Made by a program: the position numbers and the translations under genes. From NCBI GenBank assembly GCA_020631215.1, contig JAHDHS010000009.1:1-64000 (forward strand): DNA of 64,000 nucleotides, in the 5' to 3' direction. This document shows, piece after piece, positions 52,325-60,888 of the stretch. Under the pieces are notes generated by a model that saw only the letters and a list, made by a program, of their open reading frames with translations, ran no database searches and had not been told where the DNA came from. The first letter of the stretch is position 1. Every line of letters begins with the position of its first letter. This DNA is from Hellea sp. Lineage in GTDB: Bacteria > Pseudomonadota > Alphaproteobacteria > Caulobacterales > Maricaulaceae.

Positions 52325-53256
52325 GGCTTTGCCCTGCGCACTTCGACCGTGGCGTGATCGATGTGAAACTTGTCCACTAATCGGGCTTTAATGGCCTGTG
52401 AAATTGGCTCTACGCGCAATTTGGGATCTACGATGGCTTCTAAAGTCAGCATGGGCCGATCCGGCGTGATGGACCAGATATGGATGTGATCAACGGAGAC
52501 AAGCCCGTCTATATGACTTTGTAAATCGGCTGTAATCGCCCGGCTGTCCAGACCGCTTGGCGCGCCTTCGAGCAGGATATGGGCGCTGTCTTTGATCAGT
52601 ACCCATGCTGAGCGCAAAATCAGCAACGCCACCAAAACCGACAAAATGGGATCTATCGGCATCCACCCTGTCTGCCAGATGATGACCGCCGCCGCGATGG
52701 CCGCGACCGAACCGAGCAAGTCTCCCATCACATGCAAGACCGCCCCGCGAACATTGAGATTATGCTGATCCGCCCCGCGCAAAATCCAAAGCACGAGAAG
52801 GTTCACGACAAGCCCCCCCAGCGCAACATAGAGCATAGGCCCGGCCAGAACCTCTGTCGGTGACAGAAAACGTTCCACCGCTTCCCACAATATCCAGGCC
52901 GCGACTAAAAACAGTGTCAAACCATTCACAAAAGCGATCAGAATCGAAAATCGGTCATAGCCGAATGTGTGTTTCCAATTGGCGGGGCGGCGGGCAATTT
53001 GAAACGCGCCCCAAGCCATGGCCAGCGCGGCAAAATCGGTCAGCATATGCCCGGCATCGGCGAGCAGCGCCAAAGAGCCAGAAATCACACCGCCAATGAT
53101 TTCCGCGATCATGAACAGACCCGTGAGGATCGCGGCTAGTCCCACGCGGCGGCGATTGCTTTCATTCACTTTGGGCGCGTGGCTGTGCCCCGGCCCATGA
53201 TGATGACCGTGATGGCTGTGATCATGTCCGTGATGATGATTATGCGAATCTGCCAT
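52321..53256 (-). CDS. Cation diffusion facilitator (ZitB/CzcD type)
   Basis: The 311-residue protein has a His-rich N-terminus (HNHHHGHDHSHHGHHHGPG), six membrane helices with the transport-site residues in LALLADAGHMLTDFAAL (HxxxD in helix 2) and GAVLHVMGDLLGSV (helix 5), and a C-terminal cytoplasmic domain with VDHIHIWSITPDRP. This pattern is that of Zn2+ exporters of the inner membrane. The start is uncertain: ATGs at 53271 and 53256 are both possible and neither has a clear ribosome-binding site. Confidence 0.9.
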   Translation of the reverse strand: MADSHNHHHGHDHSHHGHHHGPGHSHAPKVNESNRRRVGLAAILTGLFMIAEIIGGVISGSLALLADAGHMLTDFAALAMAWGAFQIARRPANWKHTFGYDRFSILIAFVNGLTLFLVAAWILWEAVERFLSPTEVLAGPMLYVALGGLVVNLLVLWILRGADQHNLNVRGAVLHVMGDLLGSVAAIAAAVIIWQTGWMPIDPILSVLVALLILRSAWVLIKDSAHILLEGAPSGLDSRAITADLQSHIDGLVSVDHIHIWSITPDRPMLTLEAIVDPKLRVEPISQAIKARLVDKFHIDHATVEVRRAKP

Positions 53257-53294
53257 GAGGCTTTTGACCATGCAATGGCAGGCCGCGCAATGGG

Positions 53295-54785
53295 CTAGCG
53301 GTTTTCCAGCTCGCTTTTCAATATGCGCCGCAGCACCTTGCCCGTATCATTATAGGGCAGCTCATCGCGAAACTCCCAAAGCTGCGGCGTCTTGGTTGAA
53401 CGCAAGCGCGACTTCACCCAATCTGCCAGTTCGGCTTTGTCCGGGGTTTCATTTTCCGGCACGATGACCGCCGCCAAAGCTTCACCCCATTCGATGTTTT
53501 TCACGCCCAGCACGGCAACTTCGCCCACGGAAGGATGGGCCAGAAGCACGTCTTCGATCTCGCCCGGGGAAATATTTTCTCCGCCCCGAACGATCACATC
53601 ATCCAACCGGCCCGTGACATAGAGATAGCCGCCTTCGTCAAAATAGCCGCCATCATTGGTCGCAAACCATCCCGCATCATCGGTGAGTTTCTTGTGCTTA
53701 TATTCACCGGAAATTTGCTCCCCGCGCACATAAATTTCTCCGGGCGTGCCTGCCGGTACGAGCTGTCCGGCCTCATCACGAATCTCCACTTCCAAAGACG
53801 GTATGGGCTGCCCGACAGACCCTAGCCGTGCTTTAATGGCTGGGTCATTTGACGCCATGGCCTCGCGGTGATCCTCCGGCCCCAGTAGGGAAATGGTTGA
53901 ACTGGTTTCTGTCAGGCCATAGGCATTGACGAAATTCACATGGGGCAGACTTTTCATCGCCCGCTCAATCACAAGCAAGGGCATTCGCCCGCCGCCATAG
54001 GTCAGAGCCTTTAAATCCGGTAAGCCCTGCCCGCGCGTTTCAAGCACATCCAATATGCGGTCCAGCATAGTCGGTACGACCATGGCCCGCAGGATTTTTT
54101 CCTGCGCCACGACATCCACCCATTCTTCGGGGGTGAAGGCCGTCAGATAAACCATGCGCCGCCCTGAATAGACGCTGGTCAATATGGCGGACATGCCTGC
54201 AATGTGATAGGGCGGGACACTGACTAAGGCGGCATCAGACTCATCAGCATTGGCAAACTCCACAGTTGAAATCACATAGGACGTCAGATTGGCATGGCGC
54301 AGGATCGCAACTTTGGGCTCTCCCGTCGTGCCACTTGTAAAAAGCCACAAGGCGACATCTGGATCGACAAACGGGATTTCAATCTCCAGATTATCTGGTG
54401 ACTGACACGCCGCTTCAAATTCGGATCGGGTCACGACTTCCACATCGGCTACGCCCGCCACACGCGCGGCCATATCATCATCAACGATTAAAGTGGAAGG
54501 CGCAGTCCGCGCCAGAATTGCCCGCAACTGGTCATCCTTTAAGCGGTAATTTATCGGCGCAAAAGGCCGTCCGATATAACCGCTGGCAAATAAAGTGATC
54601 GGAATGGACGGGTTATTCAGACCCAGATAGACAATGATCTCTCCGGGCTTTTGGGATAACCAACCCGCTCCGGCCTTGGCGCGGCGGGCCAGCTCTCCAT
54701 AACTTATTCCGTCTTGTAACGACCCAAGCGCCATGCGCTCCGGGAAATTATCCGACATCATATCAAGTAATAAAGAGGTCTGCAT
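53295..54785 (-). CDS. AMP-dependent acyl-CoA synthetase/ligase family protein
   Basis: The 496-residue protein is a class I adenylate-forming enzyme. It has the P-loop LWLFTSGTTGEPK, the YGLTETSS motif, DEGGYLYVTGRLDDVIVRGGENISPGEIEDVL and the C-terminal lysine region in YNDTGKVLRR. It activates a carboxylic acid as the acyl-AMP and then CoA thioester. The substrate is not clear. It is followed by pit on the same strand. Confidence 0.9.
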   Translation of the reverse strand: MQTSLLLDMMSDNFPERMALGSLQDGISYGELARRAKAGAGWLSQKPGEIIVYLGLNNPSIPITLFASGYIGRPFAPINYRLKDDQLRAILARTAPSTLIVDDDMAARVAGVADVEVVTRSEFEAACQSPDNLEIEIPFVDPDVALWLFTSGTTGEPKVAILRHANLTSYVISTVEFANADESDAALVSVPPYHIAGMSAILTSVYSGRRMVYLTAFTPEEWVDVVAQEKILRAMVVPTMLDRILDVLETRGQGLPDLKALTYGGGRMPLLVIERAMKSLPHVNFVNAYGLTETSSTISLLGPEDHREAMASNDPAIKARLGSVGQPIPSLEVEIRDEAGQLVPAGTPGEIYVRGEQISGEYKHKKLTDDAGWFATNDGGYFDEGGYLYVTGRLDDVIVRGGENISPGEIEDVLLAHPSVGEVAVLGVKNIEWGEALAAVIVPENETPDKAELADWVKSRLRSTKTPQLWEFRDELPYNDTGKVLRRILKSELENR

Positions 54786-54807
54786 AAGCGCAGATTAAAG
54801 ACAGGGC

Positions 54808-56403
54808 TTATGCGAGTCCAACCATAAATCCGCGCACCATATAGAACATCATCGCCGCGAAGATGGCCGACAAAGGCACAGTAATCACCCAAGCCATAAC
54901 AATCTTGATCAAGAGCGATCTCTGAACGAGCTTTTCACGATAAGCGCGCTTTAGCTTTTTACGGCGGCCATGGGCTCTATCTTCAGCTTTTAGCTCATCC
55001 AGAATACGTTTCTTTTCAGCCATTGAGGCTTCATCAAAGGCTTTGACAAAAGCTTCGGCGGTTTCCTCGGTCTGGCTTTTCTTGTCAGCCATATAGTCCC
55101 GAACCAGTTCCAATTTCTGATTATACCGATAGGTCAGCATTTCGCGCAGAAAACCAACCCCGAAAATCGCGCCCACTGTGATATGGGTCGAGCTGACCGG
55201 CAGGCCATAATGCGTTGCGATAATCACGGTAATCGCCGCAGCCAAGGCCACGCAAAAGGCGCGGATCATATCCAGTTCCGTAATCTCTGTTCCAACTGTG
55301 CGCACGAGTTTGGGGCCGTAAAGTGCCAGACCCACAGCTATGCCCAGCGCCCCGATACCCATAACCCAAATCGGGATGGCCGCTTTTGTGGCGATTTCGG
55401 CCGTCCGGACGGCTTCATTGATGGCGGCCAAAGGGCCAATCGCATTGGCGACATCATTGGCACCATGCGCAAAGGACAGGAAACACGCACCGATGATCAA
55501 TGGAATCACGAAAAGCCCGTCAATGCTCTCGCGCTTATTTTCCAGATTTTTGGACGCTCTGACAATCAACGGCCTTGTGACAAAATATGTCAGCATCGCA
55601 GCCAGAAACCCGATCCCGATCGCAAGAGGCACTTCAACCTTAATCAGCTTCTTGATGCCCTTCAGGATAATATAAGATGTAAAGGCCCAAGCCATAATCC
55701 CGAGCAATATCGGGACATAACGGCTGCCGGCGGTCAGCATGTCGTCTTTGTAGATGATGGAGCGTTTTATCGTATAAAGAAACACAGCCGCAATAATTCC
55801 GCCCAGAGCGGGAGAGATGATCCAGCTGGCCACAATCTGTTGCACCTTGGCCCAATCCGCAATCGCCCAGCCGCCTGCGGCTATGCCCGCCCCCAAAACA
55901 CCGCCAACAATAGAATGGGTTGTCGAGACCGGTGCGCCGAGAGCCGTGGCGATATTCAGCCACACCGCGGCGGCAAATAAAGCAGAAATCATAACCCAGA
56001 CAAAGGTCTGGGCGTCCCCTATCATCGAGGGATCAATAATGCCTTTTTTGATGGTTTTTACGACGTCACCCCCCGCAATCATCGCGCCCGCCCCTTCAAA
56101 TATAAAGGCGAGAGCTATGGCCATGCCCAAAGTCATGGCTCCTGATCCGACAGCCGGGCCGATATTATTGGCCACATCATTGGCGCCAATATTCATCGCC
56201 ATATAACCGCCAATAATGGCAGCGAGTATCAGAAAAACCCGGCCTGTGGGGTCAACAATCTCCCCGGCAATCGTGCCATTTACAAAAAAATGGACCGCCG
56301 CCAAAAAAGCTATGGCCAGAAAGAGCCGCACCATGTCATCAAACCGGATTAACTCCGGTGATTGCGCGGTAGATGCGGCATCTTTTGATAAGGTTTTGAA
56401 CAT
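54808..56403 (-). CDS. pit: Inorganic phosphate transporter, PiT family
   Basis: The 531-residue protein has the PiT repeats with the duplicated signature motif: GANDVANNIGPAVGSGAMTLG in the first half and GANDVANAIGPLAAI in the second, with APVSTTHSIVGGVLG and LPVSSTHITVGAIFG matching copies. About ten membrane helices and a charged cytoplasmic loop (about 450-500) are visible. It takes up phosphate with protons. The porin gene lies upstream on the same strand, separated by a terminator-like hairpin. Confidence 0.95.
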   Translation of the reverse strand: MFKTLSKDAASTAQSPELIRFDDMVRLFLAIAFLAAVHFFVNGTIAGEIVDPTGRVFLILAAIIGGYMAMNIGANDVANNIGPAVGSGAMTLGMAIALAFIFEGAGAMIAGGDVVKTIKKGIIDPSMIGDAQTFVWVMISALFAAAVWLNIATALGAPVSTTHSIVGGVLGAGIAAGGWAIADWAKVQQIVASWIISPALGGIIAAVFLYTIKRSIIYKDDMLTAGSRYVPILLGIMAWAFTSYIILKGIKKLIKVEVPLAIGIGFLAAMLTYFVTRPLIVRASKNLENKRESIDGLFVIPLIIGACFLSFAHGANDVANAIGPLAAINEAVRTAEIATKAAIPIWVMGIGALGIAVGLALYGPKLVRTVGTEITELDMIRAFCVALAAAITVIIATHYGLPVSSTHITVGAIFGVGFLREMLTYRYNQKLELVRDYMADKKSQTEETAEAFVKAFDEASMAEKKRILDELKAEDRAHGRRKKLKRAYREKLVQRSLLIKIVMAWVITVPLSAIFAAMMFYMVRGFMVGLA

Positions 56404-56442
56404 GGTTCCCCCACTGCTTTATACAGATTTGAGCGAACCATA

Positions 56443-56484
56443 GGGAAAAGAAAGATATCCCCCTAATCACAAAAGGGAGATATC
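56443..56484 (-). terminator. Terminator between the porin and pit genes
   Basis: On the minus strand GATATCTCCC (56475-56484) pairs with GGGGGATATC (56454-56463) with one T-G pair around an 11-base loop, followed by TTTCTTTTCCC. It would end the porin transcript or reduce read-through into pit. Confidence 0.7.
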
Positions 56485-56526
56485 CATAAGAATTTTGTTA
56501 CTTAGGCCTTTAAGGCTCTGAGCTGA

Positions 56527-57669
56527 CTAAAAATCAAAGCCTAAACGGGCCACGACGCCCTGACCTTTATCGGCCGTGCCGCCTTTGGCATCAGAATCAA
56601 AGTAATCCAAACGCAGGCGTGTTTGCTTGGTTGGCATCCAGGTTGCCCCCAGAATGATTGTGTCCAGCTGTCCTGTGTAAGGACCGTCTTCCAGATCAAG
56701 GCTGTCATAACGCGCCGTCACAGCAAAAGCGCCCATGCCGCCCTCGCCTAAGGGGTTATCAACTTTGGAGCGGTTGAACTTCCCGCCTTTATAAGTGCGC
56801 TTGCCTCCAAAAATGACGCCCACTTCGCCATAATAACCGCTGAAGTCAGCATCCGGGTTTCCATCCGTCCCTTTAGCGTCAAGCATGGCGTATTCACCGG
56901 CAGCCCAAAGGTTTTTGTGAATGACGGCCCCTTCGAAACCATAGAAGTCATCGCTGTCTGCAAACCGGCCTGTATCAACAATGCGGCTTGGCGCGACATG
57001 GGTGTAGGGGCGCTGACGATAACGTAAATCGGATTCTGTGTCGCCCTTTTCACGGTGACGCCAGGACGCCCCCAAATGGGCGATGGTTTCACCAGTCTTG
57101 ACTGGGTTGAATGTAAATCTCGCTGCGTAAGCTTTACTTTCATCAGCGCCGCCATCGGCTTCCAGATTGGCGCCGAAAATACCTGCATTGAATGTGTAAC
57201 GATCACCTGACGCACCCACAGATGCGCCGACGCGGCGGTTTAGGCCAAAGGCGTCCGTAAAGGCGGCGCGCTCAATTGTAGAAATGAAGCGGGAAGAGGT
57301 TTCCTCATCAAGAGAGTTATGTGTCTTGAATTGACCTACTTTGATTTTAAATTTTGTATTTTTAGGCGCAAATTGTATCCACGCATCCGTGGCTTCGATT
57401 GACTTTCCTGAGGCTTTGTTGACTTCAAACTTATATTTGATGGCCTCGCCATATGTGCCCGAAATAAACATACGTCCGCGACGCAGTTCAGATGCGGATA
57501 TATCTGTATCAGGATTACCTTCCAATCCGTCAATGTCTGCAATTGTGTAGTCAATCATGACCCGGCCGCCAACTTTGATTGTCGCATCCTGCGCCGCCGC
57601 GACGTCAGCTGACGCCAAAGCCAGAATTAATGTGGAGGCGGTCACGCCCGCTTTTAAAATATGTGTCAT
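56527..57669 (-). CDS. Porin, OprO/OprP (phosphate-selective) type
   Basis: The 380-residue outer membrane protein has a signal peptide ending VAAAQ (cut near residue 26) and the Porin_O_P pattern: DATIKVGGRVMIDYTI, LRRGRMFISGTYGEAIKYKFE, KNTKFKIKVGQFKTHNSLDEETSS, then many amphipathic strands with aromatic girdle residues, and a terminal phenylalanine (VVARLGFDF). The Pho-box triplet 85 bases upstream and the adjacent phosphate transporter support a phosphate uptake role. The start has AAGAAGG. Confidence 0.92.
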   Translation of the reverse strand: MTHILKAGVTASTLILALASADVAAAQDATIKVGGRVMIDYTIADIDGLEGNPDTDISASELRRGRMFISGTYGEAIKYKFEVNKASGKSIEATDAWIQFAPKNTKFKIKVGQFKTHNSLDEETSSRFISTIERAAFTDAFGLNRRVGASVGASGDRYTFNAGIFGANLEADGGADESKAYAARFTFNPVKTGETIAHLGASWRHREKGDTESDLRYRQRPYTHVAPSRIVDTGRFADSDDFYGFEGAVIHKNLWAAGEYAMLDAKGTDGNPDADFSGYYGEVGVIFGGKRTYKGGKFNRSKVDNPLGEGGMGAFAVTARYDSLDLEDGPYTGQLDTIILGATWMPTKQTRLRLDYFDSDAKGGTADKGQGVVARLGFDF

Positions 57670-57753
57670 CGCTCTAACCTTCTTTTACGATGTCCCGAGT
57701 GGGAGAAAATGTGGAAACGACCATCGCGTTTGAGCGCGGCTTGCCATTCTGAA

Positions 57754-57782
57754 TCGACAGATTTGTTACAGAAATATGACAG
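57754..57782 (-). promoter_or_regulatory. Triple Pho box (PhoB-type) upstream of the porin
   Basis: Minus strand CTGTCAT, CTGTAAC and CTGTCGA (57776-57782, 57765-57771, 57754-57760) are 7-base direct repeats with AT-rich 4-base spacers, an 11-base period. This matches the Pho box of two or more CTGTCAT half-sites. Confidence 0.85.
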
Positions 57783-57822
57783 TTTTACGTCAGTCCCTGC
57801 GGCCCATAAAAGCGGGAGAGAT

Positions 57823-58713
57823 CTATGAAACTTCGACCGCGACCTGCACGATTTCGGCCAGGACTGACACAGCCAGGCTGTTGGCATCCCGCATGGCCGG
57901 GATCAAACCGATGGGCCCGTGAATTTTTGCCGATTTAGACGGGTCTACCCCCGCCTCTGATAATTTTGCCAGCCGGGCCTGATGCGTCATCTCACTGCCC
58001 ATTGCGCCAATATAAAATGCGGGGCCGTCCAGAGCCTGTTTTAACAATGCCGTTTCCCAGTCATGATCATGAAATAGCAGCACAACCGCCGTCCAGGCAT
58101 CATCCTCCATTGGGGGCGCTGCGTTCGGATCCGTCAGATGATGAAACTCTTGCGGATTTGCTTGGCCTGACAAGTCAGCATCCGGGGATTGCAGAACGAT
58201 ATTAAACCCGGCCGCTTTGGCCGATTGGCAAAGCTTTAAGGCGGCCTCTCCCCGCCCGGCAAGACGCAGGCGCAGAGGCGGTGTATAAAGATGAGAAAAT
58301 CCGGACATGGCCGGCCCCACGCTTAAACCCTGATCTTCGCTGATAGAAAGATGGACGGCGCGGCGACCGGATAAAACCTGCGCCGCCTGTGATAGTACAT
58401 CTTTATCCGGATTTGGGATGAGGGTTATATTCAGCGTCCCGCCGCAGGGCAGCGATATGTCTTTAAACGGGGAACCCTCGCCGTAAATCAAATGTCGCGC
58501 TTTCCCGTCTTTTAGCGCCTCGCGGGCCTGAAATAAAATGTCCCCATCCACACAGCCATTGGAGATATAGCCAATATGGCCGCGTTCAGTCACTGCCATC
58601 ATCGCGCCTTTGGCGCGCAACGTTCCGCCCGTGACATGCGTTAGAATACATAAAGCCGCACTTGGCTCCGCAGCGGCAAATCGCAGAACATCCGTGGCAT
58701 GAGTTTGGGTCAT
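57823..58713 (-). CDS. XdhC/CoxI-family protein
   Basis: The 296-residue protein has an XdhC N-domain (GGTLRAKGAMMAVTERGHIGYISNGCVDGDIL) and a C-terminal Rossmann-like domain (FHDHDWETALLKQAL, then FYIGAMGSEMTHQARL). XdhC/CoxI proteins help insert sulfurated molybdenum cofactor into xanthine or CO dehydrogenase-type enzymes. No such enzyme is in the window. It lies 31 bases after rodZ on the same strand. Confidence 0.86.
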   Translation of the reverse strand: MTQTHATDVLRFAAAEPSAALCILTHVTGGTLRAKGAMMAVTERGHIGYISNGCVDGDILFQAREALKDGKARHLIYGEGSPFKDISLPCGGTLNITLIPNPDKDVLSQAAQVLSGRRAVHLSISEDQGLSVGPAMSGFSHLYTPPLRLRLAGRGEAALKLCQSAKAAGFNIVLQSPDADLSGQANPQEFHHLTDPNAAPPMEDDAWTAVVLLFHDHDWETALLKQALDGPAFYIGAMGSEMTHQARLAKLSEAGVDPSKSAKIHGPIGLIPAMRDANSLAVSVLAEIVQVAVEVS

Positions 58714-58744
58714 GAGGCCCTATAAGGCAGGGCGGTCATGAGGG

Positions 58745-59458
58745 CTAGTGCTGGCTGAGAATGACGTCGTAGCGGGCTTCACCCATTTGGCCTAAAGGCG
58801 GGCGTTTATCCTCACCCAGATAAATCTCTATCGCTCCGGCATCGCGGACGGAGACACTATAACCGCCGCCCACAGGCCCTTGCCAGCTCTCCCCCGTGAC
58901 AAAGATACGGCTGATCAGTGTTGTGCCCTTAGCGTCCTTGATTTGCACCCAGGATGGCGCAGTGGTGCGAACGGTGACCATATCCGCGGCTATGGGCATG
59001 GTTTCCTCGGTCTCGCTTTCGACCAAGGCCGGGCTGCTGATCACAGGCGTCGCCTGCGTTTCAGTTTGCAAGCCATACCAGGTCACGATCATAGCGGCAA
59101 AACCAAAGACGGTCAGCGCAGGCACGAAGCCGCGCGGTAATGTCAGGCTGTTTTTCGGAACGAAATGCGGTTGATTGCGCATACCCAGATTTTCTGGCAC
59201 GGCGACATCGCGTTTATAATCCGCCACGGCCTGAGCCCCGTCCAGCCCAACCGCCTTGGCATAGCTGCGCACAAAGCCGAGCACATAACCAATCGACGGT
59301 AAATCATCGGCGCGAAGGCCTTCTATCGCGGATAGGAAATCCGAACGGATATGGGTCAGATCCGACAGCTCAGAGACAGACAGGCCAGCCGCTTCGCGCG
59401 CTACGCGCAGGCGCGTGCCGATGTGGTGTGTTCCTTGCGTATTTTGGGGCGCTGCCAT
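58745..59458 (-). CDS. rodZ: RodZ-like helix-turn-helix membrane protein
   Basis: The 237-residue protein has an N-terminal HTH_25 domain (IGTRLRVAREAAGLSVSELS, then HIRSDFLSAIEGLRADDLPSIGYVLGFVRSYAKAVG), a single membrane helix (about 112-132) and a periplasmic DUF4115 domain (VTVRTTAPSWVQIKDAKG, then GEWQG-like). This is the RodZ architecture, linking MreB to the membrane and shaping the cell. In related genomes it lies by ispG; here dsbB and coq7 are between. Confidence 0.9.
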   Translation of the reverse strand: MAAPQNTQGTHHIGTRLRVAREAAGLSVSELSDLTHIRSDFLSAIEGLRADDLPSIGYVLGFVRSYAKAVGLDGAQAVADYKRDVAVPENLGMRNQPHFVPKNSLTLPRGFVPALTVFGFAAMIVTWYGLQTETQATPVISSPALVESETEETMPIAADMVTVRTTAPSWVQIKDAKGTTLISRIFVTGESWQGPVGGGYSVSVRDAGAIEIYLGEDKRPPLGQMGEARYDVILSQH

Positions 59459-59612
59459 GCCCGAAATCCTTAAACTATGCGCCCTGCAAAATAGTTAACG
59501 CATTAAAATAATTACGCAAGCATTTCCGACTCATAGCCCTGTTACAACCCGGTATTTAAACGCGTAAATGCGCCGCATGACAGACGCGGCATGAAAGGGC
59601 TATAGTATTGAC

Positions 59613-60128
59613 ATGAAACACGCGCTCCGACACCGCCAAGCCGCCCCCGCCATCGCGCTGGGTCTCTCCTCCGTGCTGCTGATCGGGGCGTGGATATTTG
59701 AGCACGGCTTTGGCTATGCGCCTTGCCTGATGTGTTACTGGCAGCGCCACATGCATAAGGCGATTATCGTGCTGGCGGCGATGACCCTGCTGGCCACATC
59801 CGCCGCTCCCGCCGCCCGCAAGCCGCTGCTGATGCTGACTGTGCTGGCGCTGCTAGGCAGTGCCGGGATCGCATTTTTTCATACAGGCGTGGAGTTTGGC
59901 TTTTGGGAAGGGCCGAAGGCCTGCGCGGCGGGCGGAGACATTGATTTTGAATTTGACCCGAATAACCCGCTGGGCGGGCTGGACAAGAAAATCAAACCGC
60001 CTTCTTGCGACAAAGCGGTCTGGCATTTCGCCGGGCTGTCCATGGCGGCGTGGAACGGTATTCTCTCCTTGCTGGGCGCGGCCATCGTCGCACGGCTTGG
60101 TTTTAAGAGGCTCGCGGCCAATGACTAA
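59613..60128 (+). CDS. dsbB: Disulfide bond formation protein B
   Basis: The 171-residue protein has four membrane helices, the first periplasmic CXXC at C38-C41 (YAPCLMCYWQRHMHK) and a second cysteine pair at C104 and C132 in the longer loop (KACAAGG and SCDKAVWH). These match DsbB, which reoxidises DsbA and passes electrons to quinone. No dsbA is in the window. The stop overlaps the start of coq7 by eight bases. Confidence 0.92.
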   Translation: MKHALRHRQAAPAIALGLSSVLLIGAWIFEHGFGYAPCLMCYWQRHMHKAIIVLAAMTLLATSAAPAARKPLLMLTVLALLGSAGIAFFHTGVEFGFWEGPKACAAGGDIDFEFDPNNPLGGLDKKIKPPSCDKAVWHFAGLSMAAWNGILSLLGAAIVARLGFKRLAAND

Positions 60129-60654
60129 GCGCAACAATCATCGCATAGCTGAAATGCTCCGCGTCGATCATGCCGGTGAATATGGCGCGGTGGCGATCTA
60201 TCGCGGGCAGCAGGCCGTGTTCAAGAACAACAACAAGACCCGCGAGATCGCCGAACAGCTGGCCGAGATGGAGGCCGAGGAGCAAAAACACCTCGACGCC
60301 TTTGACGAGATGCTGATCGAACACGAAGTCCGCCCGACCGCACTCGCGCCTATCTGGAATGTCGCGGGCTATGGCCTCGGCGTCGTCACGGCGCTGATGG
60401 GCGAGAAAGCCGCCCATGCCTGTACCGAAGCCGTGGAGAGCGTGATCGAGCAACATTATGGCGCGCAGGTCGCAGAGATCCAGGACACAGAGCCCGAAAT
60501 GGCCGCCACCTTCGCGCAGTTCCGAGAAGACGAGCTCGCCCATAAACACACTGCCATCGAAGGCGGCGCCCACGACGCCCCCGGCTACCCCCTCCTCTCA
60601 CGCCTAATCAAATTCGGCTGCCACGCGGCGATTAAGATTAGCGAGAAAATTTAA
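60121..60654 (+). CDS. coq7: 2-polyprenyl-3-methyl-6-methoxy-1,4-benzoquinone monooxygenase (Coq7)
   Basis: The 177-residue protein has the diiron carboxylate site of Coq7: MLRVDHAGEYGAVAIYRGQQ (first Glu), EEQKHLDAFDEML (ExxH), CTEAVESVIEQHY and FREDELAHKHTA (second ExxH). It hydroxylates demethoxyubiquinone in ubiquinone synthesis. The start at 60121 overlaps the dsbB stop; a longer reading that runs back into dsbB is not supported. A 24-base perfect palindrome covers the stop codon. Confidence 0.94.
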   Translation: MTKRNNHRIAEMLRVDHAGEYGAVAIYRGQQAVFKNNNKTREIAEQLAEMEAEEQKHLDAFDEMLIEHEVRPTALAPIWNVAGYGLGVVTALMGEKAAHACTEAVESVIEQHYGAQVAEIQDTEPEMAATFAQFREDELAHKHTAIEGGAHDAPGYPLLSRLIKFGCHAAIKISEKI

Positions 60655-60664
60655 ATTTTCTCGC
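60641..60664. terminator. Perfect 24-base palindrome over the coq7 stop codon
   Basis: GCGAGAAAATTT followed by AAATTTTCTCGC is an uninterrupted 12+12 palindrome with the TAA stop in its centre. A stem of GCGAGAAAA with TTTTCTCGC would form in RNA, and the T-rich second half gives it a weak terminator character in both directions. Confidence 0.6.
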
Positions 60665-60666
60665 AT

Positions 60667-60824
60667 GTGGCGGATCAACCTGTCCACTTGCCGCAAGACC
60701 GAGCCGCCACAATCCCTGGCCAGCCCTCTCCCCCACCAGACACACACACAGGGTAAACTTATTGGGTGTGTCAGGTGGGGGAGAGGGCTGGTGCCGTGAT
60801 ATAAATCCGCGAAGTCGGATTTAT
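60667..60824. repeat. Three successive hairpins between coq7 and ispG
   Basis: First, GTGGCGG (60667-60673) pairs with CCGCCAC (60704-60710), enclosing a CTTG/CAAG mini-stem. Second, 26-base arms at 60720-60745 and 60766-60791 are complementary with one mismatch around a 20-base loop. Third, ATAAATCCG (60801-60809) pairs with CGGATTTAT (60816-60824). This fills most of the 234-base gap before ispG. It may be a structured RNA, a mobile palindromic element, or a multiple terminator. No ORF lies in it. Confidence 0.75.
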
Positions 60825-60888
60825 TTGAGATAAAGATGCGCCATTATTCCGTCTTTATTCTGTCACCTAGCCGTGGCAGTAACGCGTC

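Noticed and set aside
59860-60120. Upstream in-frame extension of coq7 through dsbB
   Set aside because: It lies in an alternative frame of the conserved dsbB gene and has no Coq7 similarity; the overlapping ATG at 60121 gives the family's usual start.
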